This document shows, piece by piece, positions 52,398 to 60,876 of a stretch of DNA of 64,000 bases. A program made the position numbers and the translations under genes. Where the stretch lies: positions 217,201 through 281,200 of the forward strand of contig NZ_BMIH01000005.1 in NCBI RefSeq assembly GCF_014641735.1, read 5' to 3'. The stretch is from Sphingomonas metalli (GTDB lineage Bacteria; Pseudomonadota; Alphaproteobacteria; Sphingomonadales; Sphingomonadaceae). The notes beneath the pieces were generated by a model that had not been told where the DNA came from, did no database searches, and saw only the letters and a list, made by a program, of their open reading frames with translations. Each line of letters starts with the position of its first letter. The stretch's first letter is position 1.

Positions 52398-55300
52398 ATG
52401 ATGACAGCGAAGCGCGGAGCGACAATGGCGTCGGCAATGGCATGGGCCATGATGCTCGGCGCGGGGACGGCGGGCGCGCAGACCTATGGTCCGATCAACG
52501 CCGATCTTCCCGCCGGCGGCGAGGCAGTGCGGCAGGCGATCGGCGGCGATGGCGCGCCCGCGATCGCAGCCGAAAGCTGGACCCTCTCGGCCTGGATCGA
52601 GGCGCGCGGCACCGGCCCCGGGCTGGTCGAGATCGCCGGGTTCGGCGGCGAGACGGGGCCGCGGCGCTACCTCGCCCTTCGCGACGGCCGTGCCGCTCTG
52701 GTCACCGAGGCGGGGACGATCGCAGGCGGTGGACGCCTGGGCTCCGGGCGCTGGCATCTGATCGCCGCCACCGCAGAAGGCGGCATGGTGAGCCTCTTCG
52801 TCGACGGCCGGTCGGTCGCGCGCCAAAGACTGGCGAGCGCCCCGGTGCCGGCGGTCGCGACGCTGGCACCCCGGGTCGCGGGCGCCCCCGTCTTTGCGGG
52901 CCGGGTCGCGAACTTCCAGCTCGACAGCGGTGCGGTGCCCGCGGCGACCCTGCGCCGACGCGCCGCGACCCCGCCCGATCCGGCGCTGATCGCCTTCATC
53001 CAGGGCAGCCCGCGCTGGCCTGTCCAGGTCCGGCAGATGTACGGGCAGGCCGCACCACAGGACGCCTGGACGCTCCCCCGGTCGAAGGCGCCGATCCCCG
53101 CCCCCGTCGCCAAGCCGCTGCCGGTGTCGCGCGGTCCGGTGCGACAGGCGGACGGCAGCTGGACCCTCGACGGCTGGCGACTGGCCGAGGCGCCCGGGGT
53201 CACCGCGGCGGGCGAGGCGATCAGCCGACCGGGTTTCGATGCGGCTCGCTGGTATGCCGCCACGGTCCCCGGGACGGTGCTGACGACGCTCGTCGATCGC
53301 GGCGTCTATCCCGACCCGGCCTATGGCCTCAACAATACGGTCATCCCGGAAAGGCTCGCCCGCCAGGACTATTGGTACCGCACCGAATTCGACGTTCCGG
53401 TCGAGGCGGCGGGACGGCGGCAGGTGCTGATCTTCGACGGCGTCAACTATGCCGCGGAGGTTTGGGTGAACGGCCGCCGGATCGGCGCGATGAAGGGCGC
53501 CTTCATCCGCGGCCGCTTCCCGGTCGTTCTGGCGCAAGGGCGCAACGCGATCGCGGTCCGCGTCTCGCCACCGCCCCATCCCGGGCTGGCGCACGAGGAG
53601 TCGCTGACCGCGGGGGTGGGCGAGAATGGCGGCATGCAGATGCTCGACGGACCGACCTTCGTCGCGACCGAGGGCTGGGACTGGATCCCGTCGATCCGCG
53701 ACCGCAATACCGGGCTGTGGCAAGGCGTAAGGCTGGCGACGACGGGCGCTGCCGAACTGGGCGATGCGCAGGTCGTCACCGCCCTGCCCCGCGCCGACAA
53801 TTCGATCGCCGACGTGACGATCGCCGTTCCGGTGACGAATACCTCCGAACGGTCGGTGACCGCGACGGTGCGCGCCGCCTTCGACGATATCGCGGTGGAG
53901 CGCGCGGTGACGCTCGCTCCCGGTCAGACCGCGTCGGTGACGATGGCGCCTGCAGACTTCCCCGCACTGCGCGTTCGAAATCCGAAATTGTGGTGGCCCA
54001 ACGGTTATGGCGAACCGACGCTGCACGCGCTCGCCCTGTCCGCCAGCGTCGATGGCCAGGCGAGCGACGAGCGGCGGCTGCGCTTCGGCATGCGGCAGGT
54101 GACCTACGACCTGTCGCTGATGAACCGGAACGGTGCGCTGCGCCGGGTTGGGATCGACCTGACCCGCGCCCGCGCCCTCGGTCAGCGCATCGTCGACGGC
54201 AGCCATGACGGGATCCGCAAGGTGCCCAATGGCTGGGCGGCGAGCCTGCGGCCGGAGGCGGAGACAAGCCCGGCCGTGACGCCGGTCGTCGATGCGCCCG
54301 GCCTGTCCCCCCATCTCGTCATCCGCGTCAATGGCGTGAAGATCGCCGCGCGCGGCGGCAATATCGGCATGGACGACTTCATGAAGCGGGTCGATCGTAC
54401 GCGGCTGGAGCCGATGTTCCGCCTCCACCGCGACGCGCATCTCAACATCATCCGCAACTGGGTCGGCCAGGATACCGGCGAGACCTTCTTCGACCTTGCC
54501 GACGAATATGGCCTGATGGTGCTGAGCGATTTCTGGGAATCGACACAGGACTACAATATCGAGGCGCAGGACGAGGCGCTGTTCATGGCCAATGCGACCG
54601 ACGTGGTGAAGCGCTATCGCAACCACCCTTCGATCGTGCTGTGGTTCGGCCGCAACGAGGGGGTGCCGCAGCCGCTGCTCAACGAGCGCCTCGAGGAGCT
54701 GATCGCGACCCAGGACGGCACGCGCCTCTATATGGGTTCGTCCAACCGCGTGAACCTGCAGAATTCGGGGCCCTATAACTGGCGGCCGCCGGTCGAGTAT
54801 TTTACCGAACACGCGCGCGGCTTCTCGGTGGAGAGCGGCACGCCCTCGCTACCCACGCTGGAGGCGTGGCAGCGCGCGATCCCGGCGGCGGACCAATGGC
54901 CGATCAGCGATACCTGGGCCTATCACGACTGGCACCAGACCGGGAACGGCGGCGTCGGCAGCTATATGGACGCCCTGGCCGCGCGGTTCGGCGCGGGCAC
55001 CAGCCTGCCCGATTTCGAGCGCAAGGCGCAGATGATGCAGTATGAAAGCTACCGCGCGATCTTCGAGGGGATGAATGCCGGGCTGTGGACGGTGAACTCC
55101 GGCCGGATGCTGTGGATGACGCAGCCCGCCTGGCCCTCTTCGGCCTGGCAGATCTTCTCGTCCGACTATGACACGCATGCCAGCTTCTACGGCGTCAAGA
55201 AGGCCTCGGAGCCGGTCCACGTCCAGATGAATTTGCCCGACGGGGAGGTGGTGCTGGTCAACAACCGCCTGGCGGCGATCCCCGGCGCCACGGTAACGGC

Positions 55301-55817
55301 GAAGGTGGTCGATCTGGCGGGTCGGACCCTGGCGGAGCGGCAGGCGACGCTCACCGCCCGGCCGCAGGCCGCCAACGCCGCCTTCGCGCTCGACCTGCCA
55401 ACGCTCACTTCCAGCGGCATGGTGCTGGTGCGGCTGACCGCCCGCGACGCCGCGGGGACGGAGTTGTCGAACAACCTCTACTGGCAAGGGAAGGACGATG
55501 CCGCCTATCGCGGCCTGGTGGCGCTGCCGCCGGTGACTCTGGCCGCGCAGGCGGAGGCGCGGGCGGCGGGCGACGAGACCGAGATGCGCGTGACGCTCCG
55601 CAACCCCTCCGCGACCCCGGCCATCGAGGCGAAGCTCACCGTCTTCGCCGCGGACGGCAGCCAGATCCTGCCCGCCTATTTCAGCGACAATTACGTGTCG
55701 CTGCTGCCCGGCGAGACGCGCGCGGTGACGGTGCGCGTTCCCGCCGGGCGCGCAACTGGCGCGCAGGTCGCGATCCGCGGCTGGAACGTCGTCGCCGGCA
55801 CGGCGAGGGTGCAATGA
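52398..55817 (+). CDS. LamG-GH2 glycosidase (beta-mannosidase / exo-glucosaminidase-like)
   Basis: An exported protein of about 1139 residues. The start is taken at 52398 (ATGATGACAGCG) after AAGGGG; ATG at 52386 is the alternative. The signal peptide ends near AGAQT. A LamG/concanavalin-like domain (about 20-175) has WTLSAWIEARG and WHLIAATAEGGMVSLFVDG. The GH2 sugar-binding, Ig-like and barrel domains follow. Predicted acid/base is E754 in WFGRNEG and nucleophile E812 in SVESGTPS. This branch includes beta-mannosidases and exo-beta-D-glucosaminidases; the exact substrate is unclear. Its stop overlaps the esterase start (ATGA). Confidence 0.88.
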   Translation: MMTAKRGATMASAMAWAMMLGAGTAGAQTYGPINADLPAGGEAVRQAIGGDGAPAIAAESWTLSAWIEARGTGPGLVEIAGFGGETGPRRYLALRDGRAALVTEAGTIAGGGRLGSGRWHLIAATAEGGMVSLFVDGRSVARQRLASAPVPAVATLAPRVAGAPVFAGRVANFQLDSGAVPAATLRRRAATPPDPALIAFIQGSPRWPVQVRQMYGQAAPQDAWTLPRSKAPIPAPVAKPLPVSRGPVRQADGSWTLDGWRLAEAPGVTAAGEAISRPGFDAARWYAATVPGTVLTTLVDRGVYPDPAYGLNNTVIPERLARQDYWYRTEFDVPVEAAGRRQVLIFDGVNYAAEVWVNGRRIGAMKGAFIRGRFPVVLAQGRNAIAVRVSPPPHPGLAHEESLTAGVGENGGMQMLDGPTFVATEGWDWIPSIRDRNTGLWQGVRLATTGAAELGDAQVVTALPRADNSIADVTIAVPVTNTSERSVTATVRAAFDDIAVERAVTLAPGQTASVTMAPADFPALRVRNPKLWWPNGYGEPTLHALALSASVDGQASDERRLRFGMRQVTYDLSLMNRNGALRRVGIDLTRARALGQRIVDGSHDGIRKVPNGWAASLRPEAETSPAVTPVVDAPGLSPHLVIRVNGVKIAARGGNIGMDDFMKRVDRTRLEPMFRLHRDAHLNIIRNWVGQDTGETFFDLADEYGLMVLSDFWESTQDYNIEAQDEALFMANATDVVKRYRNHPSIVLWFGRNEGVPQPLLNERLEELIATQDGTRLYMGSSNRVNLQNSGPYNWRPPVEYFTEHARGFSVESGTPSLPTLEAWQRAIPAADQWPISDTWAYHDWHQTGNGGVGSYMDALAARFGAGTSLPDFERKAQMMQYESYRAIFEGMNAGLWTVNSGRMLWMTQPAWPSSAWQIFSSDYDTHASFYGVKKASEPVHVQMNLPDGEVVLVNNRLAAIPGATVTAKVVDLAGRTLAERQATLTARPQAANAAFALDLPTLTSSGMVLVRLTARDAAGTELSNNLYWQGKDDAAYRGLVALPPVTLAAQAEARAAGDETEMRVTLRNPSATPAIEAKLTVFAADGSQILPAYFSDNYVSLLPGETRAVTVRVPAGRATGAQVAIRGWNVVAGTARVQ

Positions 55818-57301
55818 CGCCGCTGCTCGCCCTCGCCGCGCTCGCCGCGGCTGCACCGGTCGCGCCTGCCGCACCGGTCGTGCGCACCGATGACGGGCCG
55901 GTTCAGGGAGCGGCGCTCGCGGATGGCGGCGCAGTCTTCCGCGGCATCCCCTATGCCGCGCCGCCTGTTGGCCCTCTTCGCTGGCGTGCGCCGGTCCGGC
56001 CCCGCGGCTGGACGCGGCCGCGCGCCACGGTGGCGGAGCATGCCGCCTGCCCGCAGATCGTCTATGGCGACTGGAACCGCGAAGCCGCCCGCACCGGCGA
56101 CGAGGATTGCCTGTTCGTCGACGTGCGGACCCCCGGCCTTTCTGGCCGTCGCCCGGTCATGGTGTGGATCCATGGCGGCAGCAATCGCGCCGGCGCAGGC
56201 GGCGGCACCGTCGAGTCGCGGATCACCGACAAGGGCATCGTGCTGGTCAGCATCCAGTACCGGCTGGGGACGCTCGGCTTCCTCTCGCATCCGGCGCTCA
56301 GCCGCGAACAGGGCGGGCATAGCGGCAATTACGGGCTCATGGACCAGCAGGCGGCGCTACGCTGGGTCCACCGCAACATCGCGCGCTTCGGCGGCGATCC
56401 GGCGCGGGTGACGATCGCCGGCGAATCGGCGGGCGCGATGGATGTCGGTCTGCATCTGCTCAGTCCCGGTTCGCGCGGCCTGTTCGCACAGGCGATCGCG
56501 GAAAGCGGCACCGCCGGCTTCGGCACGCCGCCGCGCAGCCTCGCCGCCAACGAGGCGCTGGGCGTCCGCATCGCACGAAGGGCCGGGCTGTCGGCAACCG
56601 CCGGCACCGCGGCGCTGCGCGCCTTACCGGTGGCGGCGATCCTGGCGGCGGACGACCGGGTCGACGTGCCCGGCCTCGACGACGACAGCTTCGTCTGGTT
56701 GCAGGCGGTGGTCGACGGCCGCGTCCTGCCCGACACGCCGGCGCGCCTGTTCGCAAGCGGGCGCTTCGCGGCCGTGCCGCTGCTGATCGGGGTCAATGCC
56801 CGCGAACTGGGCCTGCATGGCGGCCGCGCCGCCGCGGTGGCGACCGTCCGCCGCGAGTTCGGCCGCGAGGCCGGACAGGCACTCAAGCTGTACGGGCTGG
56901 CGCCCGGCTTCACTCCGCTCGATGATCCGCGACTCGGCGACGTGACGCAGCAGCTGGCGACCGACCTGACCTTCCGCTGCCCGACGATCGCGGTATCGAA
57001 CGCGCTCGCCGCGCGCGGCGTGCCGGTCTGGCAATATCAGTTCGACTTTGCGCCCCCGGGCGGGGCGGTCAGCCATGCCAGCGAGCTGCGCTACGTCTTC
57101 GATCCGCCCCGGCCCGGCGAGCCGCCGCTGCAGGACTATTGGGCAGCCTTCGTGCGCGCCGGCCGACCCGCCGGCGCCAGGCTGCCGGACTGGCCGCGCT
57201 ATTATGCAGGCCGACGCGGCTATATGGCGTTCGATCAGGGCGGCCCGGTGGCGAAGACCGGGTTGCGGCGGGCGATCTGCACGCTGCGCGCGGCGCCCTG
57301 A
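55814..57301 (+). CDS. Type B carboxylesterase
   Basis: A 495-residue exported alpha/beta hydrolase. A short alanine-rich signal (MTPLLALAALAAAAPVAPAA) leads into FRGIPYAAPPVGPLRW, typical of the family. The oxyanion motif HGGSN is at about 120, the nucleophile S205 is in IAGESAGAMD, and a histidine in VSHASELRYVF completes the likely triad. Coupled to GH2 by ATGA overlap, it may remove acetyl or other ester groups from the glycan before GH2 and GH3 act. The acid residue was not assigned. Confidence 0.9.
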   Translation: MTPLLALAALAAAAPVAPAAPVVRTDDGPVQGAALADGGAVFRGIPYAAPPVGPLRWRAPVRPRGWTRPRATVAEHAACPQIVYGDWNREAARTGDEDCLFVDVRTPGLSGRRPVMVWIHGGSNRAGAGGGTVESRITDKGIVLVSIQYRLGTLGFLSHPALSREQGGHSGNYGLMDQQAALRWVHRNIARFGGDPARVTIAGESAGAMDVGLHLLSPGSRGLFAQAIAESGTAGFGTPPRSLAANEALGVRIARRAGLSATAGTAALRALPVAAILAADDRVDVPGLDDDSFVWLQAVVDGRVLPDTPARLFASGRFAAVPLLIGVNARELGLHGGRAAAVATVRREFGREAGQALKLYGLAPGFTPLDDPRLGDVTQQLATDLTFRCPTIAVSNALAARGVPVWQYQFDFAPPGGAVSHASELRYVFDPPRPGEPPLQDYWAAFVRAGRPAGARLPDWPRYYAGRRGYMAFDQGGPVAKTGLRRAICTLRAAP

Positions 57302-57358
57302 GCATGGTCGAGGGGCCGGGGATCCACCGGCGCGTCGACTGAGCTCTGCGCGGACGGG

Positions 57359-58279
57359 TCAGGGTGGTGTCACCGGCGCCTGACCGCCCGTCCACAGCCG
57401 CGCGGCGCCGCGCACGCCCGAACTGTCGCCCCATTTGGCGGCGACGATCCGTCCGGCCCAGTCGCCGCCGAAGCTGTACCGGTCGATCACGGCGGGCAAA
57501 CGCGCATAGAGCTCGGCGACGTTGCTCATCCCGCCGCCCATCACGAACACGTCGGGGTCGACGATGTTGGCGATCATCGCCATCGCCCGGCCCAGCCGGT
57601 CGATATAGACATCGAGCGCCGCCGCCGCCGCCGCCTCGCCGCGGCGTGCCGCCGCGACGATGCCGGGTCCATCCACCGTCTCGCCGGTGCGCGCCGCCAT
57701 GTCGCGCTGCAACCCGGTGCCCGAGACGAGGATGTCGAGGCAGCCATGCTGCCCGCACCAGCAGCGCGGGCCCGGAAACTCCGCGGCGCTCATCCATGGC
57801 AGGGGCACATGGCCCCATTCGCCGCCCATGCCGTTCGCGCCCTCGACGATCCGTCCGTCGACCACGAGCCCGCCGCCGACCCCGGTGCCGACGATCACCG
57901 CGAACACCGATCGCGCCCCGGCGGCCGCCCCGTCGAGCACTTCGGACAAGGCGAGGCAATTGGCATCGTTGGCCATTCGCACCTCGCGTCCGAGCGCGGC
58001 CTCCAGGTCCTCGCGAAAGGTGCGGCCGTTGAGGAACGTCGCATTGGCGTTGCGCATGCGCCCGTCGCGTGGATTGATCGAGCCGGGCGTACCGATCCCG
58101 ACCGTGCCGACCCCGCCCGCCGCCGCCTCGGTGCGGGCGATCAGGTCGCAGACGTCGCGGATCGCATGGTCGTAGCTGCCGGGATTGGGCGTACGGACGC
58201 GCGCCAGGAATTGCCCGCCCCCGTCCAGCGCGGCCGCCTCGATCTTCGTGCCGCCGAAATCGATCCCGATCTGAACCAC
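57359..58279 (-). CDS. ROK family sugar kinase (fructo/mannokinase-like)
   Basis: A 306-residue kinase. I choose GTG at 58279 (VQIGIDFGGTKIEAAALDG) because AAGGGGAGAGG is upstream; ATGs further out give N-termini unlike the family. The phosphate loop is DFGGTK. The ROK region EWGHVPLPW leads to the zinc motif CWCGQHGCLD. Sugar specificity is not clear; fructose, mannose or glucosamine are all possible. It converges on the esterase gene and is divergent from the ROK regulator. Confidence 0.9.
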   Translation of the reverse strand: MVQIGIDFGGTKIEAAALDGGGQFLARVRTPNPGSYDHAIRDVCDLIARTEAAAGGVGTVGIGTPGSINPRDGRMRNANATFLNGRTFREDLEAALGREVRMANDANCLALSEVLDGAAAGARSVFAVIVGTGVGGGLVVDGRIVEGANGMGGEWGHVPLPWMSAAEFPGPRCWCGQHGCLDILVSGTGLQRDMAARTGETVDGPGIVAAARRGEAAAAAALDVYIDRLGRAMAMIANIVDPDVFVMGGGMSNVAELYARLPAVIDRYSFGGDWAGRIVAAKWGDSSGVRGAARLWTGGQAPVTPP

Positions 58280-58426
58280 GCCTCTCCCCTTGCCCATGTT
58301 TTCGCGGGCGCAACTTCGCCCCGGGCTCGATCCATGCAACCGTTTGCCGGTGGCCGCATCAGTCAGCCTCGCTGCCCACTTGATACCGTTATCTTAAGAA
58401 AGGCAAATTGAAATATTCCATCTTTC

Positions 58427-58438
58427 ATGAAGCTTCAT
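58427..58438. promoter_or_regulatory. Palindrome in ROK kinase/ROK regulator promoter region
   Basis: ATGAAGCTTCAT is a perfect 12-bp palindrome, overlapping TTCATGAA (58424-58431). It lies in the AT-rich half of the 225-bp divergent gap. This is a probable site for the adjacent ROK regulator, by position. Confidence 0.5.
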
Positions 58439-58504
58439 CTCGGTCATGGCGGGTGACGCAGCGCCAGGCAGCGGCTAGGATTACGATAACAAAAGGGAAG
58501 ATGG

Positions 58505-59743
58505 ATGCAGATCAGCTTCGGCAGCAAAGCCAGCCGGCGGGCCGATCCGTCCAGCGGAGGAGGACGCGACGCGCGACTGTCGCGCAGCCTGTCGGGCACC
58601 AATCTCGAGCGGGCGGGCGACTATAACCTGCGCACGGTGCTGCAGGCGATCCGGCTGGGCGGCGATACGACGCGGGTCGCGATCGCGCAGCAGACTGGGC
58701 TGACCGCGCCGACCATCGCCAACATCACCGGGCGGCTGATCGATATGGGGCTGGTGCGGAACGCCGGGCGCATCCAGGGCGGCCGCGGCCAGCCCGCGCT
58801 CAAGCTCCAGATCAACCCGGACGGTGCCTTCGGCATCGGCCTCAACATCGATCGCGACCATCTGACCCTGGTGACGCTGGATCTCGCCGGTCAGGTCCGC
58901 AGCCGGGTGACGCGCGAGATCGCCTTCGCCTCGCCCGACGACGTCGTGGCCTTCGTCACCGGATCGATCGACCAGCTGATCGTCCAGGGCGAGGTCGACC
59001 GTGCCCGCATTCTGGGGGTCGGCGTCGCCATTCCCGACGATCTCGGCCGGATCGCCCTGCCCCACCGCCCGGACGGCTATGACCGGTGGAATGCGATCGA
59101 CATCGCCGAGATGCTGTCGGTGCTGCCCTGGCCGGTCCATTGCGACAACGACGCCGCCGCCGCCGCACTGGGCGAGGCCGAATATGGCACGGCCTTCGAC
59201 AATCCCAGCTTCTTCTACCTGCTGATCAGTGCCGGTCTGGGCGGCGGCCCGGTGATCGACCGGTCCTATTATCGCGGCGCCAATGCGCGCAGCGGCGAGA
59301 TCGGACTGATGCCCGACATCACCGGAGCACCGGGCGCGACGGTGCAGGACACGGTGTCGCTGTCGGCCCTTCTCGCCCGGCTGGAGGAGGCGGGCTTCGA
59401 GCGGCCGGGCATCGCCGATCTCGGCAACGAGGCGCTCGCCTTCTCGCCGGTGATCGAGGCGTGGATCGGCGATGCAGTGCGCGTTCTGACCGCGCCGCTG
59501 GTCGCGATCAACTGCCTGCTCGACCCCGACGCCATCCTGATCGGGGGCCGCCTGCCGGTGCCGCTGATCGAACGGCTCGCCGCCGGGCTGACTGCGGCGC
59601 TCGACGCGGTGCCCCAGCCCTCGAGGGCGGCGATCATGCCCGCGGTGATGGCGCAGGATGCGCCGGCGATCGGCGCAGCGATCCTGCCCTTCCTGGCCCA
59701 TGTCCTGCCGTCCGACTCGATCCTGATCCAAAGCGGGCGCTAG
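58505..59743 (+). CDS. ROK family transcriptional regulator (NagC/XylR type)
   Basis: A 412-residue regulator. The N-terminal winged helix (about 35-95) has GTNLERAGDYNLRTVLQAIR, then AIAQQTGLTAPTIANITGRLID. The ROK sugar-binding domain follows, with CDNDAAAAALGEAEYG and ISAGLGGGPVIDRSYYRG. It lacks the full zinc CxCGxxGC cluster of kinases. It probably represses the divergent kinase and perhaps the GH3-GH2 genes until a sugar binds. The ATG at 58505 has GGGAAG upstream. Confidence 0.92.
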   Translation: MQISFGSKASRRADPSSGGGRDARLSRSLSGTNLERAGDYNLRTVLQAIRLGGDTTRVAIAQQTGLTAPTIANITGRLIDMGLVRNAGRIQGGRGQPALKLQINPDGAFGIGLNIDRDHLTLVTLDLAGQVRSRVTREIAFASPDDVVAFVTGSIDQLIVQGEVDRARILGVGVAIPDDLGRIALPHRPDGYDRWNAIDIAEMLSVLPWPVHCDNDAAAAALGEAEYGTAFDNPSFFYLLISAGLGGGPVIDRSYYRGANARSGEIGLMPDITGAPGATVQDTVSLSALLARLEEAGFERPGIADLGNEALAFSPVIEAWIGDAVRVLTAPLVAINCLLDPDAILIGGRLPVPLIERLAAGLTAALDAVPQPSRAAIMPAVMAQDAPAIGAAILPFLAHVLPSDSILIQSGR

Positions 59744-59750
59744 GCTCCGC

Positions 59751-60773
59751 TTAGCCGCGTCCCAGCGCCCGCATCAGATAGGCGCGGATACGGTCGGCCC
59801 GCTCGTGCGAGGGCAGGTCGAGGACGCCGCGCGCCGCCTTGGGAAGATGCGCGCCCGCCTGCTGCGCCCCCTCGCCGAAGACATATTGGTCGAACCAGCC
59901 GCGCACGGCCTGCCGCTCGCCGGCGGGCAGGTCGCGCACGGCGAGCAGCGCGTGGATCAGCGCCGCGAAGGGCGACGCCGCCGCCTGCTGCCCCCACCAG
60001 TAGTTCACCAGAAGGTTGAGCGGACCGGTCGCGGTCACGTCGTGCCACCAGAGCGACGGGACGAAGATGGCGTCCCCCGGCTCCAGCTCGGCGACCTGCA
60101 TCGCCGCCATCGCCGTGGTGAAGCGCGGGTAGCGGGCGAGATCGGGTGCCTCCAGATCGACCATGCTCGTCGGCTGCCCGGCGATCGTCTGGTCGAGCGG
60201 ACCGACATAGAGGTTGGGGCCCTGATCGGGCGGAAAGAGCACGAACCGGCGGCGGCCGGCGACGACCGCGGCGATATTGCTCGACACGTCGTAATGGGTC
60301 GACACCCGGCTGGCATTGCCGATCCACAGTCGCGGCGTCGCCTCCGGCGTCGCCAGCGGCAGCGGATTGGCCTCGACCCAGCCGGGGACGCTGTCGGCCG
60401 CCGTCGCGGCGCCGGCATAGAGGGCCGGGGCGGCGGGATCATCCTGCTGCGCCACCAGCTGGTCGAGCAGGACCGGCAGCATCACCTGCGCGCGGGTGAA
60501 GTTGAAGCCCGCCATGTCGGGCGTGTAGAAGAAGCGGCCGCGTTCCTGCGGTGCGGCGATCATCACCTGCGCCGGCTTGCCACCGTCGAAGGACCGGACA
60601 TAGGCCGCCATCGCCGCCGCGCCGCCACGACCGGCCGCCACCGCCGGCCAGTGGCGCACCAGTCCGCGCAGTACGACGGGGCGATAGGCGGGCACGATCT
60701 CGGCCGCGAAACGCTCGGGCGTGATCCCGTCGATCTCGGGCACGCGCGGTGCTGCCTGGATCGCATCGGTCAT
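59751..60773 (-). CDS. Cupin-like / JmjC-type protein next to TonB receptor
   Basis: A 340-residue protein starting MTDAIQAAPRVPEIDGITPE (ATG at 60773, AGAGGAGA upstream). The cupin_8/JmjC fold shows in VVLRGLVRHWPAV and PRLWIGNASRVSTHYD, whose HxD should bind iron, and in the later SLWWHDVTA. Family knowledge suggests a 2-oxoglutarate-dependent hydroxylase or demethylase-like enzyme; the substrate is unknown. It follows the TonB receptor terminator on the same strand. Genes of this type recur beside TonB receptors together with halogenases. Confidence 0.85.
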   Translation of the reverse strand: MTDAIQAAPRVPEIDGITPERFAAEIVPAYRPVVLRGLVRHWPAVAAGRGGAAAMAAYVRSFDGGKPAQVMIAAPQERGRFFYTPDMAGFNFTRAQVMLPVLLDQLVAQQDDPAAPALYAGAATAADSVPGWVEANPLPLATPEATPRLWIGNASRVSTHYDVSSNIAAVVAGRRRFVLFPPDQGPNLYVGPLDQTIAGQPTSMVDLEAPDLARYPRFTTAMAAMQVAELEPGDAIFVPSLWWHDVTATGPLNLLVNYWWGQQAAASPFAALIHALLAVRDLPAGERQAVRGWFDQYVFGEGAQQAGAHLPKAARGVLDLPSHERADRIRAYLMRALGRG

Positions 60774-60820
60774 GACCAGTCTCCTCTCTGCGGTCGGCGG
60801 CCTGCCGCCCTTCTCCATAC

Positions 60821-60855
60821 AAAAACGGGTGGAAGGTCCGAAGACCAACCACCCG
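60821..60855 (-). terminator. Terminator of third TonB receptor gene (UUCG loop)
   Basis: On the minus strand CGGGTGG pairs with CCACCCG, with an inner GGTC-TTCG-GACC stem-loop, then TTTTTG. The UUCG tetraloop is unusually stable. It lies 21 bp after the receptor stop. Confidence 0.9.
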
Positions 60856-60876
60856 CAGGAGGGGAAGGGTACAGGA

